Part shown: positions 38,040 through 46,311 of the stretch, one piece after another
Layout of the letters: every line of letters starts with the position of its first letter
Numbering within the stretch: position 1 is the first letter of the stretch
Source: Geothrix sp. SG200
GTDB lineage: Bacteria; Acidobacteriota; Holophagae; Holophagales; Holophagaceae
DNA: 64,000 nt
Assembly: GCF_022808935.1 (NCBI RefSeq)
Contig: NZ_JAKZFR010000001.1
Span: 992,001-1,056,000, forward strand
Direction of reading: 5' to 3'
Translations under genes and position numbers: made by a program
The notes under the pieces: generated by a model
Seen by the model: only the letters and a program-made list of their open reading frames with translations
The model's database searches: none
What the model was told of the DNA's origin: nothing

Positions 38040-39431
38040 TCAGATCGGCTTCGCTTCCAGCTTCCGGCCCAGGGTGAACTTGCCCTGGGCCAATTTCTGG
38101 ATGGCCCGCGCCAGGGCCTCGCGGCTGCAGGCCAACTCAACACTCCAGGCATCCAGGGGCAGCTCGCCGCCTTCGGGATGCAGCTCCAGCCAGGCCTCCC
38201 AGAGGGCCGCGAGGGCTGCCGCATCCGGCTCCTGGCGGTCCCGCCAGCTGCGTTCCTGGGGGCGCTTCGGTTCGTAAAACGATTGGTCTCGCAGCTTGTC
38301 GGGCAGGAAGACCTGCTCCCGGTCGTAGTCATCGTGGGAGTAGTGGTAGCCCGCGCCCCGGCCGGCCTTCCGGGCGGTGGCGGTGTGGGCGTCGCGAATG
38401 GCCTCGGGGATGGGCGCGTCGTCGGCGGCCAGGGCCGTGTCGATGGCCAGCACCGTGGCGTTGCTCTTGGGGGCGTTGGCCACGTAGATCACCGCCTGGG
38501 CCAGGGGGATGCGGGCCTCGGGCCAGCCGATCTGCTCCACGGCGCGGCTGGCGGCCTCGCAGAGGATGAAGGCCTGGGGATCGGCGTTGCCCACGTCCTC
38601 GGCGGCGCAGACCATGAGGCGCCGGGCGATGAAGCGGGGATCCTCGCCGCCCCGGATCATCCGGCTCAGGTAGTAGAGGGCCGCGTCGGCATCGGAACCC
38701 CGCAGGCTCTTCTGGAAGGCGCTGGCCAGGTCGTAGTGGCCGTCGGCGCGGTCGAACATCATGCGGCCACCCAGGGCCCCCTGGAGGGATTCCAGGTCGG
38801 GATCCGGCATCTCCATCCAGGTTTCCAGTCCGGAGAGCGCCGAGCGCAGGTCGCCGCCGGCCCAGTGGGAGAGCCACTCGAAGACCTCGGCGGGCTCCGG
38901 TTTGCCAGGCTCTTCCTTGGCCCAGGCCCGCTTGAGCACCTGCTGGATGTGGGCCGGTTCCAAGGCCTTGAGGGCGATGAGCTGGCAGCGGCTGCGGAGC
39001 GCCGGGTTCAGGTAGAAGGCCGGGTTCTCCGTGGTGGCGCCGATGAGGATGGCCTCGCCCCGCTCCAGGAAGGGCAGGAGGATGTCCTGCTGGGCCCGGT
39101 TGAAGCGGTGAATCTCGTCCAGGAACACCACCGGTGGCACCGTGCGGAACAGGGGCATCTCGCGGCTGTCCTGGAGGAACTTCTTCAGCTCCGCGGCGCT
39201 GCCGCTCACGCCTGAGAACTCCATGAAGCCATGCCCCGTGGCCTCCGCCAGGATGCGGGCCAGGGTGGTCTTGCCCGTGCCCGGCGGCCCCCACATCACC
39301 ATGGAGGGCAGCCGGCCCCCGGCTGTGAGCCGCCGCAGGGCGCCCTTGGGGCCCAGCAGGTGGGCCTGGCCCACCACCTCGTCCAGTGTCGAAGGTCGCA
39401 TGCGTTCGGGGAGCGGGGTGGTGTGGCTCAC
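38040..39431 (-). CDS. rarA: Replication-associated recombination protein A (RarA/MgsA)
   Basis: 463-residue clamp-loader-like AAA+ ATPase acting at stalled forks. Walker A GPPGTGKT is at 48-55, then [18 protein letters not shown] and [18 protein letters not shown]; the C-terminal oligomerisation part includes [21 protein letters not shown] and a late YSHDD. GTG start. It is convergent with the second pirin with no gap between stop codons. TAGGCT (minus strand, 39446-39441) ends 9 bases before the start. Confidence 0.95.
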   Translation of the reverse strand: MSHTTPLPERMRPSTLDEVVGQAHLLGPKGALRRLTAGGRLPSMVMWGPPGTGKTTLARILAEATGHGFMEFSGVSGSAAELKKFLQDSREMPLFRTVPPVVFLDEIHRFNRAQQDILLPFLERGEAILIGATTENPAFYLNPALRSRCQLIALKALEPAHIQQVLKRAWAKEEPGKPEPAEVFEWLSHWAGGDLRSALSGLETWMEMPDPDLESLQGALGGRMMFDRADGHYDLASAFQKSLRGSDADAALYYLSRMIRGGEDPRFIARRLMVCAAEDVGNADPQAFILCEAASRAVEQIGWPEARIPLAQAVIYVANAPKSNATVLAIDTALAADDAPIPEAIRDAHTATARKAGRGAGYHYSHDDYDREQVFLPDKLRDQSFYEPKRPQERSWRDRQEPDAAALAALWEAWLELHPEGGELPLDAWSVELACSREALARAIQKLAQGKFTLGRKLEAKPI

Positions 39432-39495
39432 AGTCCTTCCAGCCTAGCGCGTCCTGTCTGCGCGTAGGATGGGACCATCCCCGGAGAGTCTGGTC

Positions 39496-40011
39496 ATGAG
39501 GATCACTTCCAAGACTGTTTTTCTCGGGCTGCCTGTCTTCGAATTCGCGGTGGCGGAGGTCGGTGCGAGTCCTCACTTGAAGGGGCCGGCCTGCGCCTGG
39601 GTCGCCATCGGGGATCTCGCTCTCAGCCCCTTCCTGGCCATCGGTGGCTTGGCCTTCGGCACGGTCTCATTCGGTGGGCTCGCCCTGGGCGGCCTGGCCA
39701 TCGGTGGTTGCGCCATCGGTGGACTCGCACTGGGCGGTTGCTCGATCGGAGTGTGGGCCATGGGCGGGCTTGCGCTCGGTCTTCAGGCGGCGAAGGGAGG
39801 CCTGGCCGCTTCACCTGGCTATGCCCTGGGCGGGGCAGCTTTCGGACCCCAGGCCAACACGCGGGAAGCGGCCGCCTGGTTCGCCAGAGCCCCCTTCTGG
39901 ATGGTACCGCCCGGGCGGATCTTCCTTCTGTTTCTGCCACTGGCGCTGCTGCCGGTCCTGGTCCGGCCACGCGCGGTGAAGGGAAAAGACCGGGGGATCA
40001 CTCCGAGGTAG
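39496..40011 (+). CDS. Glycine-rich pentad-repeat membrane-type protein, 171 residues
   Basis: Residues about 48-97 are ten imperfect five-residue units of the form [AS][ILFM]G[GTV][LVC] (for example AIGGL, SFGGL, ALGGC). A less regular glycine stretch follows, then a clear membrane helix (about 142-157: IFLLFLPLALLPVLV) and a basic tail. No signal peptide. The five-residue period recalls pentapeptide-repeat beta-helices but with a hydrophobic outer face. Function unknown. Its TAG stop overlaps the TAGGCT before alaX. Confidence 0.72.
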   Translation: MRITSKTVFLGLPVFEFAVAEVGASPHLKGPACAWVAIGDLALSPFLAIGGLAFGTVSFGGLALGGLAIGGCAIGGLALGGCSIGVWAMGGLALGLQAAKGGLAASPGYALGGAAFGPQANTREAAAWFARAPFWMVPPGRIFLLFLPLALLPVLVRPRAVKGKDRGITPR

Positions 40012-40020
40012 GCTGGTCCC

Positions 40021-41202
40021 ATGGATACGATCCCCGCCTACGAACGCGATCCCTACGCCGCCACCCTGGAGACCCGCGTGCTCCGAACGGGGGCGGAGCA
40101 GGGCCGTCCCTTCGCGATCCTGGAGGACACCATCCTGTATCCGGAGGGGGGTGGTCAGCCCGCGGACCGGGGAACGCTGGGCGGCGTGACGGTCCTGGAC
40201 GTCCAGAAGCGGGAGGGCGAAATCCGCCACTTCCTGGCTTCGCCTTTGGCGGAAGGACCCGCCTTGATGGAACTCGACTGGACCCGCCGTTTCGACCACA
40301 TGCAGCAGCACACAGGCCAGCACCTGCTCACGGCTGTTGCCCAGGACCGCTTTGGCTGGGGCACCACGGCCTTCCACCTGGGGGCAGCGGTCTGCGACAT
40401 CGAGGTGACAGCGGCCTCCATGTCGCTGCGCGACCTGGAGGTATTGGAAGAAGCTGTGGCCGCGGAGATCCGGGCCTGCCGCGGGATCTCGGCGCGGCGG
40501 GTGAGTCCGGAGACCTACAAGCTGGAAGCTGTGCGCTCCCGGGGCCTGCCGGAGGGGCACACGGGGGACATCCGCCTGGTGCAGATCGCCGGGGTGGACC
40601 TGAACACTTGCGGCGGCACGCACCTGCGCCACACGGGCGAGATCGAGGTCCTCAAGCTGCTGGGCACCGAACCCATCCGGGGAGGTACGCGCCTCTTCTA
40701 TGTGGCCGGAAGGCGCGCCAGACTGCGCCTGGACGCGCATGAAAAGCGCAATGCGGCCCTGCGGGCTCTGCTGGGCGCGCCGGACGAGGACCTGGCACCC
40801 GCCCTCCAGACCAAGCTGGACCAGCTCCAAGCCGCCGAGCGCCGTGTGCGCAGGCTCGAGGATGACCTGGCCGAGGTCCAGGCCACGGCTCTGGCCACCC
40901 GGCCGGAGGCGCTGGTGGAGGCCCACCTCGAAGGGCGCGACATGGCCTTCCTCCAGAAGCTGGCGAAGCAGGCGGTCTCGGCGGCCCCGACGAAGGCTGT
41001 GTTCCTCACCTCGGAAACCGGCGGGCAGGGCCTCTTCCTGCTGAGCGCGGGCGAGGCGTGCGCGCTGGACGTGCCTGCCCTCGGGAAGGCCGTGGCGGCG
41101 CTCCTGGGCGCCAAGGGGGGCGGCTCGGGGAAGACCTTCCAGGGCAAGGCGCCGGGTCTGGCGGCACGGGCCGAGGCGCTGGCCCGGCTGCGCGAGGGCT
41201 GA
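40021..41202 (+). CDS. AlaX-type alanyl-tRNA editing protein with DHHA1 domain
   Basis: 393 residues resembling the editing part of AlaRS: LYPEGGGQPADRG, zinc site His97-x3-His101 (HTGQH) and Cys197-x3-His201 (CGGTH), then a coiled coil (about 240-300) and a DHHA1-like end with GGGSGKTFQGKA. Expected to hydrolyse Ser- or Gly-tRNA-Ala in trans. No aminoacylation domain is present. TAGGCT, six bases, then ATG: no Shine-Dalgarno. Confidence 0.9.
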   Translation: MDTIPAYERDPYAATLETRVLRTGAEQGRPFAILEDTILYPEGGGQPADRGTLGGVTVLDVQKREGEIRHFLASPLAEGPALMELDWTRRFDHMQQHTGQHLLTAVAQDRFGWGTTAFHLGAAVCDIEVTAASMSLRDLEVLEEAVAAEIRACRGISARRVSPETYKLEAVRSRGLPEGHTGDIRLVQIAGVDLNTCGGTHLRHTGEIEVLKLLGTEPIRGGTRLFYVAGRRARLRLDAHEKRNAALRALLGAPDEDLAPALQTKLDQLQAAERRVRRLEDDLAEVQATALATRPEALVEAHLEGRDMAFLQKLAKQAVSAAPTKAVFLTSETGGQGLFLLSAGEACALDVPALGKAVAALLGAKGGGSGKTFQGKAPGLAARAEALARLREG

Positions 41203-41206
41203 TCCC

Positions 41207-42034
41207 ATGCGGGCGGCGGGCCTCCTCAAACTGCTGGCCTGGGGCGTCGGGCTCTATGCGGGGCTCTGCCTCCTGGCCTTCCTGGCCCAGCGTCGGATGA
41301 TGTACTTCCCGGATCGCGAGCCTGAGCCGGAGGCCGTCCCGCGGGCCCTGGAGGCGCGCCTGGTGCCCTGGCGTGACGGAAAGGGTGCCGTGCTCGGCTG
41401 GCGACGGGCCGCGAGGTCGGGCGGGCCCCGGATCCTCGTCCTGCACGGCAATGCGGGCGATGCTCTGGGTCGCGAGGACTACCTTCCCATGCTCGAGGCC
41501 GCGGGTTTCGAGGGGGTGCTGCTGGAGTATCCGGGCTACGGTCCCCGGGAGGGCGAGCGGTCGGAGGCCTCCCTGGTGGCCGATGCCCGGGCGGCGGTGC
41601 GGCAGCTGAAGGTGGAATCCGGCGCGCCGGTGATCCTGCTGGGGGAGAGCCTCGGGTCCGGTGTGGCGGCGCAGGTGGCCGCCGCCGAGCCCAAGCTGGT
41701 GGCGGGGCTCCTCCTGGCCGCGCCCTTCGCCCGAATGACCGAGGTGGCCGCCCGTCACTATCCGTACCTGCCCATGAAGCTGATCCTGCGGGATCGCTGG
41801 GACAGCCTGGGGGCCATCCGCGGCTACCGCGGACCCGTGGCCGTGGTGATCGCCGGGCAGGACGAGGTGGTGGGTGCGGAACAGGGGCGGCGCCTGGCCC
41901 AGGGATGCCCGGGGCCCGTCCGGATCTGGGAGGTCCCCCGGGCCACCCACAACGGCCTGCCCCTGACCCCGGGCCGGCCGCCCTGGTCCCTGGCCCTGGC
42001 CTTTCTCCACGAGCGCGCTGGGATGAAACAATAG
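41207..42034 (+). CDS. Alpha/beta hydrolase (BEM46/YfhR-like)
   Basis: 275 residues with an N-terminal membrane anchor (about 7-24). HGNAGDAL provides the oxyanion site, GESLGSG the nucleophile elbow, and the late Asp and His are in GQDEVVG and ATHNGLP. The KLLAWGVGLYAGLCLLAFLAQRRMMYFPDRE start is typical of BEM46-like membrane hydrolases. It follows alaX by 4 bases; substrate unknown. Confidence 0.87.
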   Translation: MRAAGLLKLLAWGVGLYAGLCLLAFLAQRRMMYFPDREPEPEAVPRALEARLVPWRDGKGAVLGWRRAARSGGPRILVLHGNAGDALGREDYLPMLEAAGFEGVLLEYPGYGPREGERSEASLVADARAAVRQLKVESGAPVILLGESLGSGVAAQVAAAEPKLVAGLLLAAPFARMTEVAARHYPYLPMKLILRDRWDSLGAIRGYRGPVAVVIAGQDEVVGAEQGRRLAQGCPGPVRIWEVPRATHNGLPLTPGRPPWSLALAFLHERAGMKQ

Positions 42035-42039
42035 GGCCC

Positions 42040-43200
42040 ATGGACCTGATCTACCTCGATCACAACGCCACCACCGCCCTCGACCCCGAGGCCTTCGAGG
42101 CCATGCGGCCCTGGTTCACAGAGCGCTTTGGCAATGCCAGCGCGGCCTATGCCCTCGGACACCTGTCGGATGGCGCCGTGGTGGCCGCTCGGGATCAGAC
42201 GGCAGCCTTGGTGGGCTGCTCGCCTGCGGAGATCGTCTTCACCAGCGGCGGCACGGAGAGCCTGAACCACGCGTTCCGTGGCGTGTGGGAGGCCTTCCCG
42301 ACGAAGCGCCACCTGGTGGCGACCGCCGTGGAGCACCCCGCCGTGCGGGCCCTGGTGGCCTGGTGGAGGGTCCAGGGCGGCGAAGCCACGGACGTGGGCG
42401 TGGATGGGGAGGGCCGACTCGACCTGGCCGCCCTGGAAGCCGCCGTGCGCCCGGATACGGCCCTGGTGGCCGTCATGGCCGCCAACAACGAATCCGGCGT
42501 GCTGTTTCCGGTGGCCGAAGCGGGTAAGGTCGCGAAGGCGAAGGGCGCCCTCTTCCTGGTGGACGCCACCCAGGCCATGGGCAAGGTCCCGGTGGATGCC
42601 ACAGCCTGGGGCGCGGATCTCCTGTGCCTCAGCGGCCACAAGTTCCATGGGCCCAAGGGCACCGGCCTGCTCATGATCCGCCGGGGCGTGCGGCTGAAGC
42701 CGCTCATGTTGGGCGGCTCCCAGGAGCGGGGCCGCCGCGGGGGCACGGAGAACGTTCCCGGCATCGTGGGTCTGGGCAGGGCCGCGGAACGGGCCCTGGC
42801 GCGACTGCCGGAAATGGACCGGGTGCGCGGCCTGCGGGATGCCCTGGAGGCCCGTATCCTCGCGGAGATCCCGGAGGTTCGCATCCACGGCGCGGGCACG
42901 GACCGCCTGCCCAACACGAGCTTGGTGGGTTTCGCGGGTCTTGAGGGCGAAGCGCTGCAGTTGAAGCTGGCGGAACACGGCATCTGCGTGTCCACCGGCA
43001 GCGCCTGCAGCACGGGCATGCGGGAGCCCAGCCATGTGCTGCGTGCCATGCGAGTGCCCGATGCCCACGCGCGAGGCACCGTGCGCTTCAGCCTGGGGCT
43101 GGGCACCACTGACCCGCAGATCCGGGCGGTGGCTGGTCTGCTTCCAGGCCTTGTGGAGGCCTTGCGGCAGGGAGGGTATGGGATTGGAATGCATCGATAA
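42040..43200 (+). CDS. Cysteine desulfurase (NifS/IscS family)
   Basis: 386-residue PLP enzyme releasing sulfur from cysteine for Fe-S clusters and tRNA thiolation. YLDHNATTALDP at the N-terminus, the PLP Lys201 in SGHKFHGPKG, and the sulfur-carrying Cys323 in STGSACSTGMREPSHVL mark the group I (NifS/IscS) type. No iscU or regulator is adjacent, so its acceptor is open. The start follows a TAG stop by five bases without a clear ribosome binding site. Confidence 0.94.
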   Translation: MDLIYLDHNATTALDPEAFEAMRPWFTERFGNASAAYALGHLSDGAVVAARDQTAALVGCSPAEIVFTSGGTESLNHAFRGVWEAFPTKRHLVATAVEHPAVRALVAWWRVQGGEATDVGVDGEGRLDLAALEAAVRPDTALVAVMAANNESGVLFPVAEAGKVAKAKGALFLVDATQAMGKVPVDATAWGADLLCLSGHKFHGPKGTGLLMIRRGVRLKPLMLGGSQERGRRGGTENVPGIVGLGRAAERALARLPEMDRVRGLRDALEARILAEIPEVRIHGAGTDRLPNTSLVGFAGLEGEALQLKLAEHGICVSTGSACSTGMREPSHVLRAMRVPDAHARGTVRFSLGLGTTDPQIRAVAGLLPGLVEALRQGGYGIGMHR

Positions 43201-43308
43201 ATGCCAAGTAGGCTCATCGTGACATAGGCCTCTGTTGACATGGTCGTCGGTGCGTGGTGAGGTGGCCTGAGCCCATCAGCCCCTATCCGACCAGCATGGA
43301 AGCGCACC

Positions 43309-44568
43309 ATGTCCCTGGACCTCCTCAAGCGCCTGACTCGGGGATTCCGTTCCGCTCCGGAAGCCTCGTCCGCCAGCACATGGTCGAGGCCAGCTCACCT
43401 TGACCGCGGGGATCTGGGCGAGGCCCGGTTGGCCGTGGATCACCGGGCTCAGGGGATCGCCCTCTGGGAGAATCACGGGACCTTGTGGACCCTGCCCGTG
43501 GGGGCCGTCTCGGCGCCGGCGCTCAGGCGCACTCCCTTCGGCGCGGGAACCACGCCGCGCCTGGCGATCAATCATGAAGGCCGGGGGCTGGCCGTCTGGC
43601 TGGCCGACCTCGGAGAGGAACGGCAGATCCTCGGGAAGACCCTCGGATCCAGTGAGAACCAGGAGCATGTGGTGTTCCGGACGCCTGGCTGGGTCCGCAA
43701 GCTCCAGGTCGCCGTGGACCGCAGGGGCAACGCGCTGGTGGTCTGGCTTCACGAGAAGGTGGGAAGGATCGAAGTGATGGTCCAGTCCTTCGACACGAGG
43801 GGTGAGGCCTGGGAGAAAGGGCCCACGATTCTCGGACTGGCCTCGGATCCCGCGGCCTCGCCACAGCTCGCGGTCAATCACCGCGAGCACGCCATGGTGG
43901 TCTGGGAGGCCCGGGACAGCCTCTTCGACGGACTGCTGGCCAGTCATCACTGGCCCAAGGATCGGATCTGGTCCGACCGTCCGATGCCCGTGGTGACGCA
44001 CGCCTCCCGCCACCACCAAGTGGCCATGGACGATCATGGGAATGCCGTGGCGCTCTGGGTTCACGCGCCCTACGGCCAGCGGAGCATTCTGGAAGCCAGC
44101 TTCTTCGATGTCGTGGCGGGAGAGTGGCGGGAGCCCACCACGTTGGCGAAGGCCCAGGAGATATCGCTGCCACGTCTGGTCATGAACGGGTCCGGGGAGG
44201 CCCTGGCCGCCTGGTGCCAGCGCGAGAGCGGGGAAGGCTCGCACTTGCTGGCCAGGGCCTTCCAGAATGGTGGTTGGGAGTCAGGCGCGGCATGTCTCGA
44301 CCGCAGCCGAGGCCGGAGCCATGACTATGCCATCGGCCTGGACAGCGACGGGCGGGCAGGTGCCCTGGTGGTGCAGCATGGGAAGGACGGGGACCAGGTC
44401 GTGCTCCTCACTCGCCTGGGGGCCTGGTCCAAGCCGAAGGTGATGGCCGAATGCCGGGAAGGAGCCTGCTCCTCACCCAGGATCGCGGTCTCCCCCCAAG
44501 GGATGTCCCTCCTCTGGATGCAGGGTACGGGATCCGAGAAGGCGCTGGTGGCGGTGGGCTCCCACTGA
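43309..44568 (+). CDS. Putative eight-repeat beta-propeller protein, unknown function
   Basis: 419 residues, no signal peptide or membrane helix. Eight copies of a motif like [LV]A[VIM][ND]xxGxAxx[VL]W start near residues 41, 85, 133, 187, 238, 290, 341 and 391, spaced 44-54 apart, each on a predicted strand-turn-strand ending in W-x-(acidic/charged). This is how a propeller or similar repeat fold looks in sequence. I cannot name the family. The 108-base gap upstream contains TTGACA at 43235 but no matching -10. Confidence 0.8.
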   Translation: MSLDLLKRLTRGFRSAPEASSASTWSRPAHLDRGDLGEARLAVDHRAQGIALWENHGTLWTLPVGAVSAPALRRTPFGAGTTPRLAINHEGRGLAVWLADLGEERQILGKTLGSSENQEHVVFRTPGWVRKLQVAVDRRGNALVVWLHEKVGRIEVMVQSFDTRGEAWEKGPTILGLASDPAASPQLAVNHREHAMVVWEARDSLFDGLLASHHWPKDRIWSDRPMPVVTHASRHHQVAMDDHGNAVALWVHAPYGQRSILEASFFDVVAGEWREPTTLAKAQEISLPRLVMNGSGEALAAWCQRESGEGSHLLARAFQNGGWESGAACLDRSRGRSHDYAIGLDSDGRAGALVVQHGKDGDQVVLLTRLGAWSKPKVMAECREGACSSPRIAVSPQGMSLLWMQGTGSEKALVAVGSH

Positions 44569-44583
44569 TGCAGAGGGAGGCCT

Positions 44584-45558
44584 TCAGGCTTGCAGCAATT
44601 CCTTGGCGTAGTGCTCCACCGCGTAGGGCAGCCAGCGGTGGCCAGGAAGATCACGGCTGAGGTAGCCCATGTGGCCGCCATGCGTCTCCAGGTGGAGATG
44701 GACGGCAGGCGAGGGGTTGGCCCCGGCCGCGTGTTCCCAGGGGATGAAGGGATCATCCTTGGCCATGAGGACCACCGTCGGCACGGTGATCTTGGACAGG
44801 TGGTGTCGCGCGGAACACCTGGCGTAGTAGTCGTCGGCGTCCTCGAAGCCCGCGGCCTTCGTGGTGTAGGCATCGTCGAACTCGCGCAGGCTCATGAAGG
44901 GGCCGGTCCGGTAGATGTCCGGGATGAGTCCGTCCTCCACCCGCTGGCGGATGGCCTTGCGGCAGCGCTTGATGAAACGCAGCTCATAGAGGCGGCTGAG
45001 CCCCGTGTGGATCGCCAGGGAGCAGGCGCCCAGATCGACCGGTGGGTTCACGGCGATCGCACAATCGGGTCGGGCCACTGGTCTGGGCAGGCCGTCGCCC
45101 AGGTTCAGCAGGAGGGCGTTCGCGGAGAGGGAGTAGCCGATGGCCAGCTGGCGGAGATCCGGATGCCGCTCCCGGGCGGCGGTGAAGGCTGCGCCCAGGT
45201 CGTCGCCGGAACCGCTGTGGTAGGGATGCTTCGCCAGGCCCCGGCCCTCGCCGCAGCCGCGGTGGTTCACGGCCCAGACATGGTGGCCCAGCTTGCGCGC
45301 GAGGGCGACCGTGCGGCGCACGTAGTGGGCCTGGTCATCGCCTCCCAGGCCATGGAAGACCATCACCAGCGCGTCTGTCTCGCCAGGGTAGTGGCGGCCG
45401 GTGAGCTGATCGCCATCGGGCAGCAGGATGCGGAAGGGCTCGGATGGATGGCGGGAGGGCTCTCCGGGCAGGTAGTTGCCGAGGATGGTCTGCAGGTGGC
45501 CTGATGGAGCCCACCAGGGGGGCCGGCAGGGCAGGGGCGGCGGGGCGAGCTTGCGCAT
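44584..45558 (-). CDS. YheT-family alpha/beta hydrolase
   Basis: 324 residues. PPWWAPSGHLQTI at the N-terminus is the hallmark of the YheT/ABHD1-3 family. VMVFHGLGGDD, the nucleophile elbow GYSLSAN, and THGGHMGYL with the catalytic His follow; Asp is in MAKDDPFIP. Relatives act on lipids or esters; the exact substrate is unknown. The frame opens upstream through the next gene, but MRKLAPPP at 45558 is the natural start. Confidence 0.9.
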   Translation of the reverse strand: MRKLAPPPLPCRPPWWAPSGHLQTILGNYLPGEPSRHPSEPFRILLPDGDQLTGRHYPGETDALVMVFHGLGGDDQAHYVRRTVALARKLGHHVWAVNHRGCGEGRGLAKHPYHSGSGDDLGAAFTAARERHPDLRQLAIGYSLSANALLLNLGDGLPRPVARPDCAIAVNPPVDLGACSLAIHTGLSRLYELRFIKRCRKAIRQRVEDGLIPDIYRTGPFMSLREFDDAYTTKAAGFEDADDYYARCSARHHLSKITVPTVVLMAKDDPFIPWEHAAGANPSPAVHLHLETHGGHMGYLSRDLPGHRWLPYAVEHYAKELLQA

Positions 45559-45581
45559 CCGCCTAGTGTGCCCGAGCGGGC

Positions 45582-46130
45582 TCAGTCGTTCCGCTTGAAG
45601 ACCAGCTTGTAGCTGAAGGGATTGTCCAGCTTGGGGTGGGTATAGGTCACCTGGAGGGCCAGCGAGTTGCCGTCCTTCCGCATGGAGTAGACGTACTTCA
45701 GCGTGTACCCGTCGCCGGCGATGGTCTGGACCATGGTGGGACCGTCCTTGGTGAGGGTGGCCTTGAACACCTTCTCGTCGCTTCGCTTCCAGTCGCTCTC
45801 GGTGCCGTCGGCCGGGGTATCGATGGGGCGCTCCCTCCCCATGGTCACGGAAAAGGTCTCGCCGGCCAGGATGTCGAGCTTGTTGAACTCCCGGCAAGCG
45901 CCCTGCAGCTTCTTCTTCCAGAGGAGCTTCATGGCGAAGTTCAGGTCCTTGACGTGCTCGTCGATGCGCTCTTCGACCTTGTCACTTTGTGAAGCCGAGA
46001 GGGTCCACTCCCCGTCCCAGTCCACCTTGTCTTCCTTGGCGGGCAAGGCGGTTTTGGCCGGGGCCTTGGCCTTCTGGGCGGTCATGGGAAGAACCAGCAG
46101 GCAGGGCAGGATGAAGGGCAGCACGCGCAT
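45582..46130 (-). CDS. Secreted hypothetical protein, 182 residues
   Basis: Signal peptide MRVLPFILPCLLVLPMTAQ, then a lysine-rich linker and a beta-rich domain (DGEWTLSASQSDKVEERIDEH, VFKATLTKDGPTMVQTI, SFKYKL-type end FSYKLVFKRND). It looks like a lipocalin-type or DUF-class periplasmic protein; not assigned. The ATG has the CCGGAGTCCCC context. It is divergent from maeB with 181 bases between. Confidence 0.75.
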   Translation of the reverse strand: MRVLPFILPCLLVLPMTAQKAKAPAKTALPAKEDKVDWDGEWTLSASQSDKVEERIDEHVKDLNFAMKLLWKKKLQGACREFNKLDILAGETFSVTMGRERPIDTPADGTESDWKRSDEKVFKATLTKDGPTMVQTIAGDGYTLKYVYSMRKDGNSLALQVTYTHPKLDNPFSYKLVFKRND

Positions 46131-46311
46131 GGGGACTCCGGGTGGGGATCGTCGGATCGTACTCCGGCGCGGCGCATCGCGAAAGCATCTCTTGTGATCC
46201 GTGCAACAAAGGCGTGGATTGATGACCTTGCAGGCAGGATCGCGCAACACGAGGTGTAAGCTTGGTGGCATTCAGCCCAAAATGAGGGCACTCAATTCAA
46301 GGAGTGTGGCC

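Noticed and set aside
43235-43240. TTGACA as the -35 of the propeller-like gene
   Set aside because: No acceptable -10 occurs 16-18 bases downstream, so I did not list it as a promoter.
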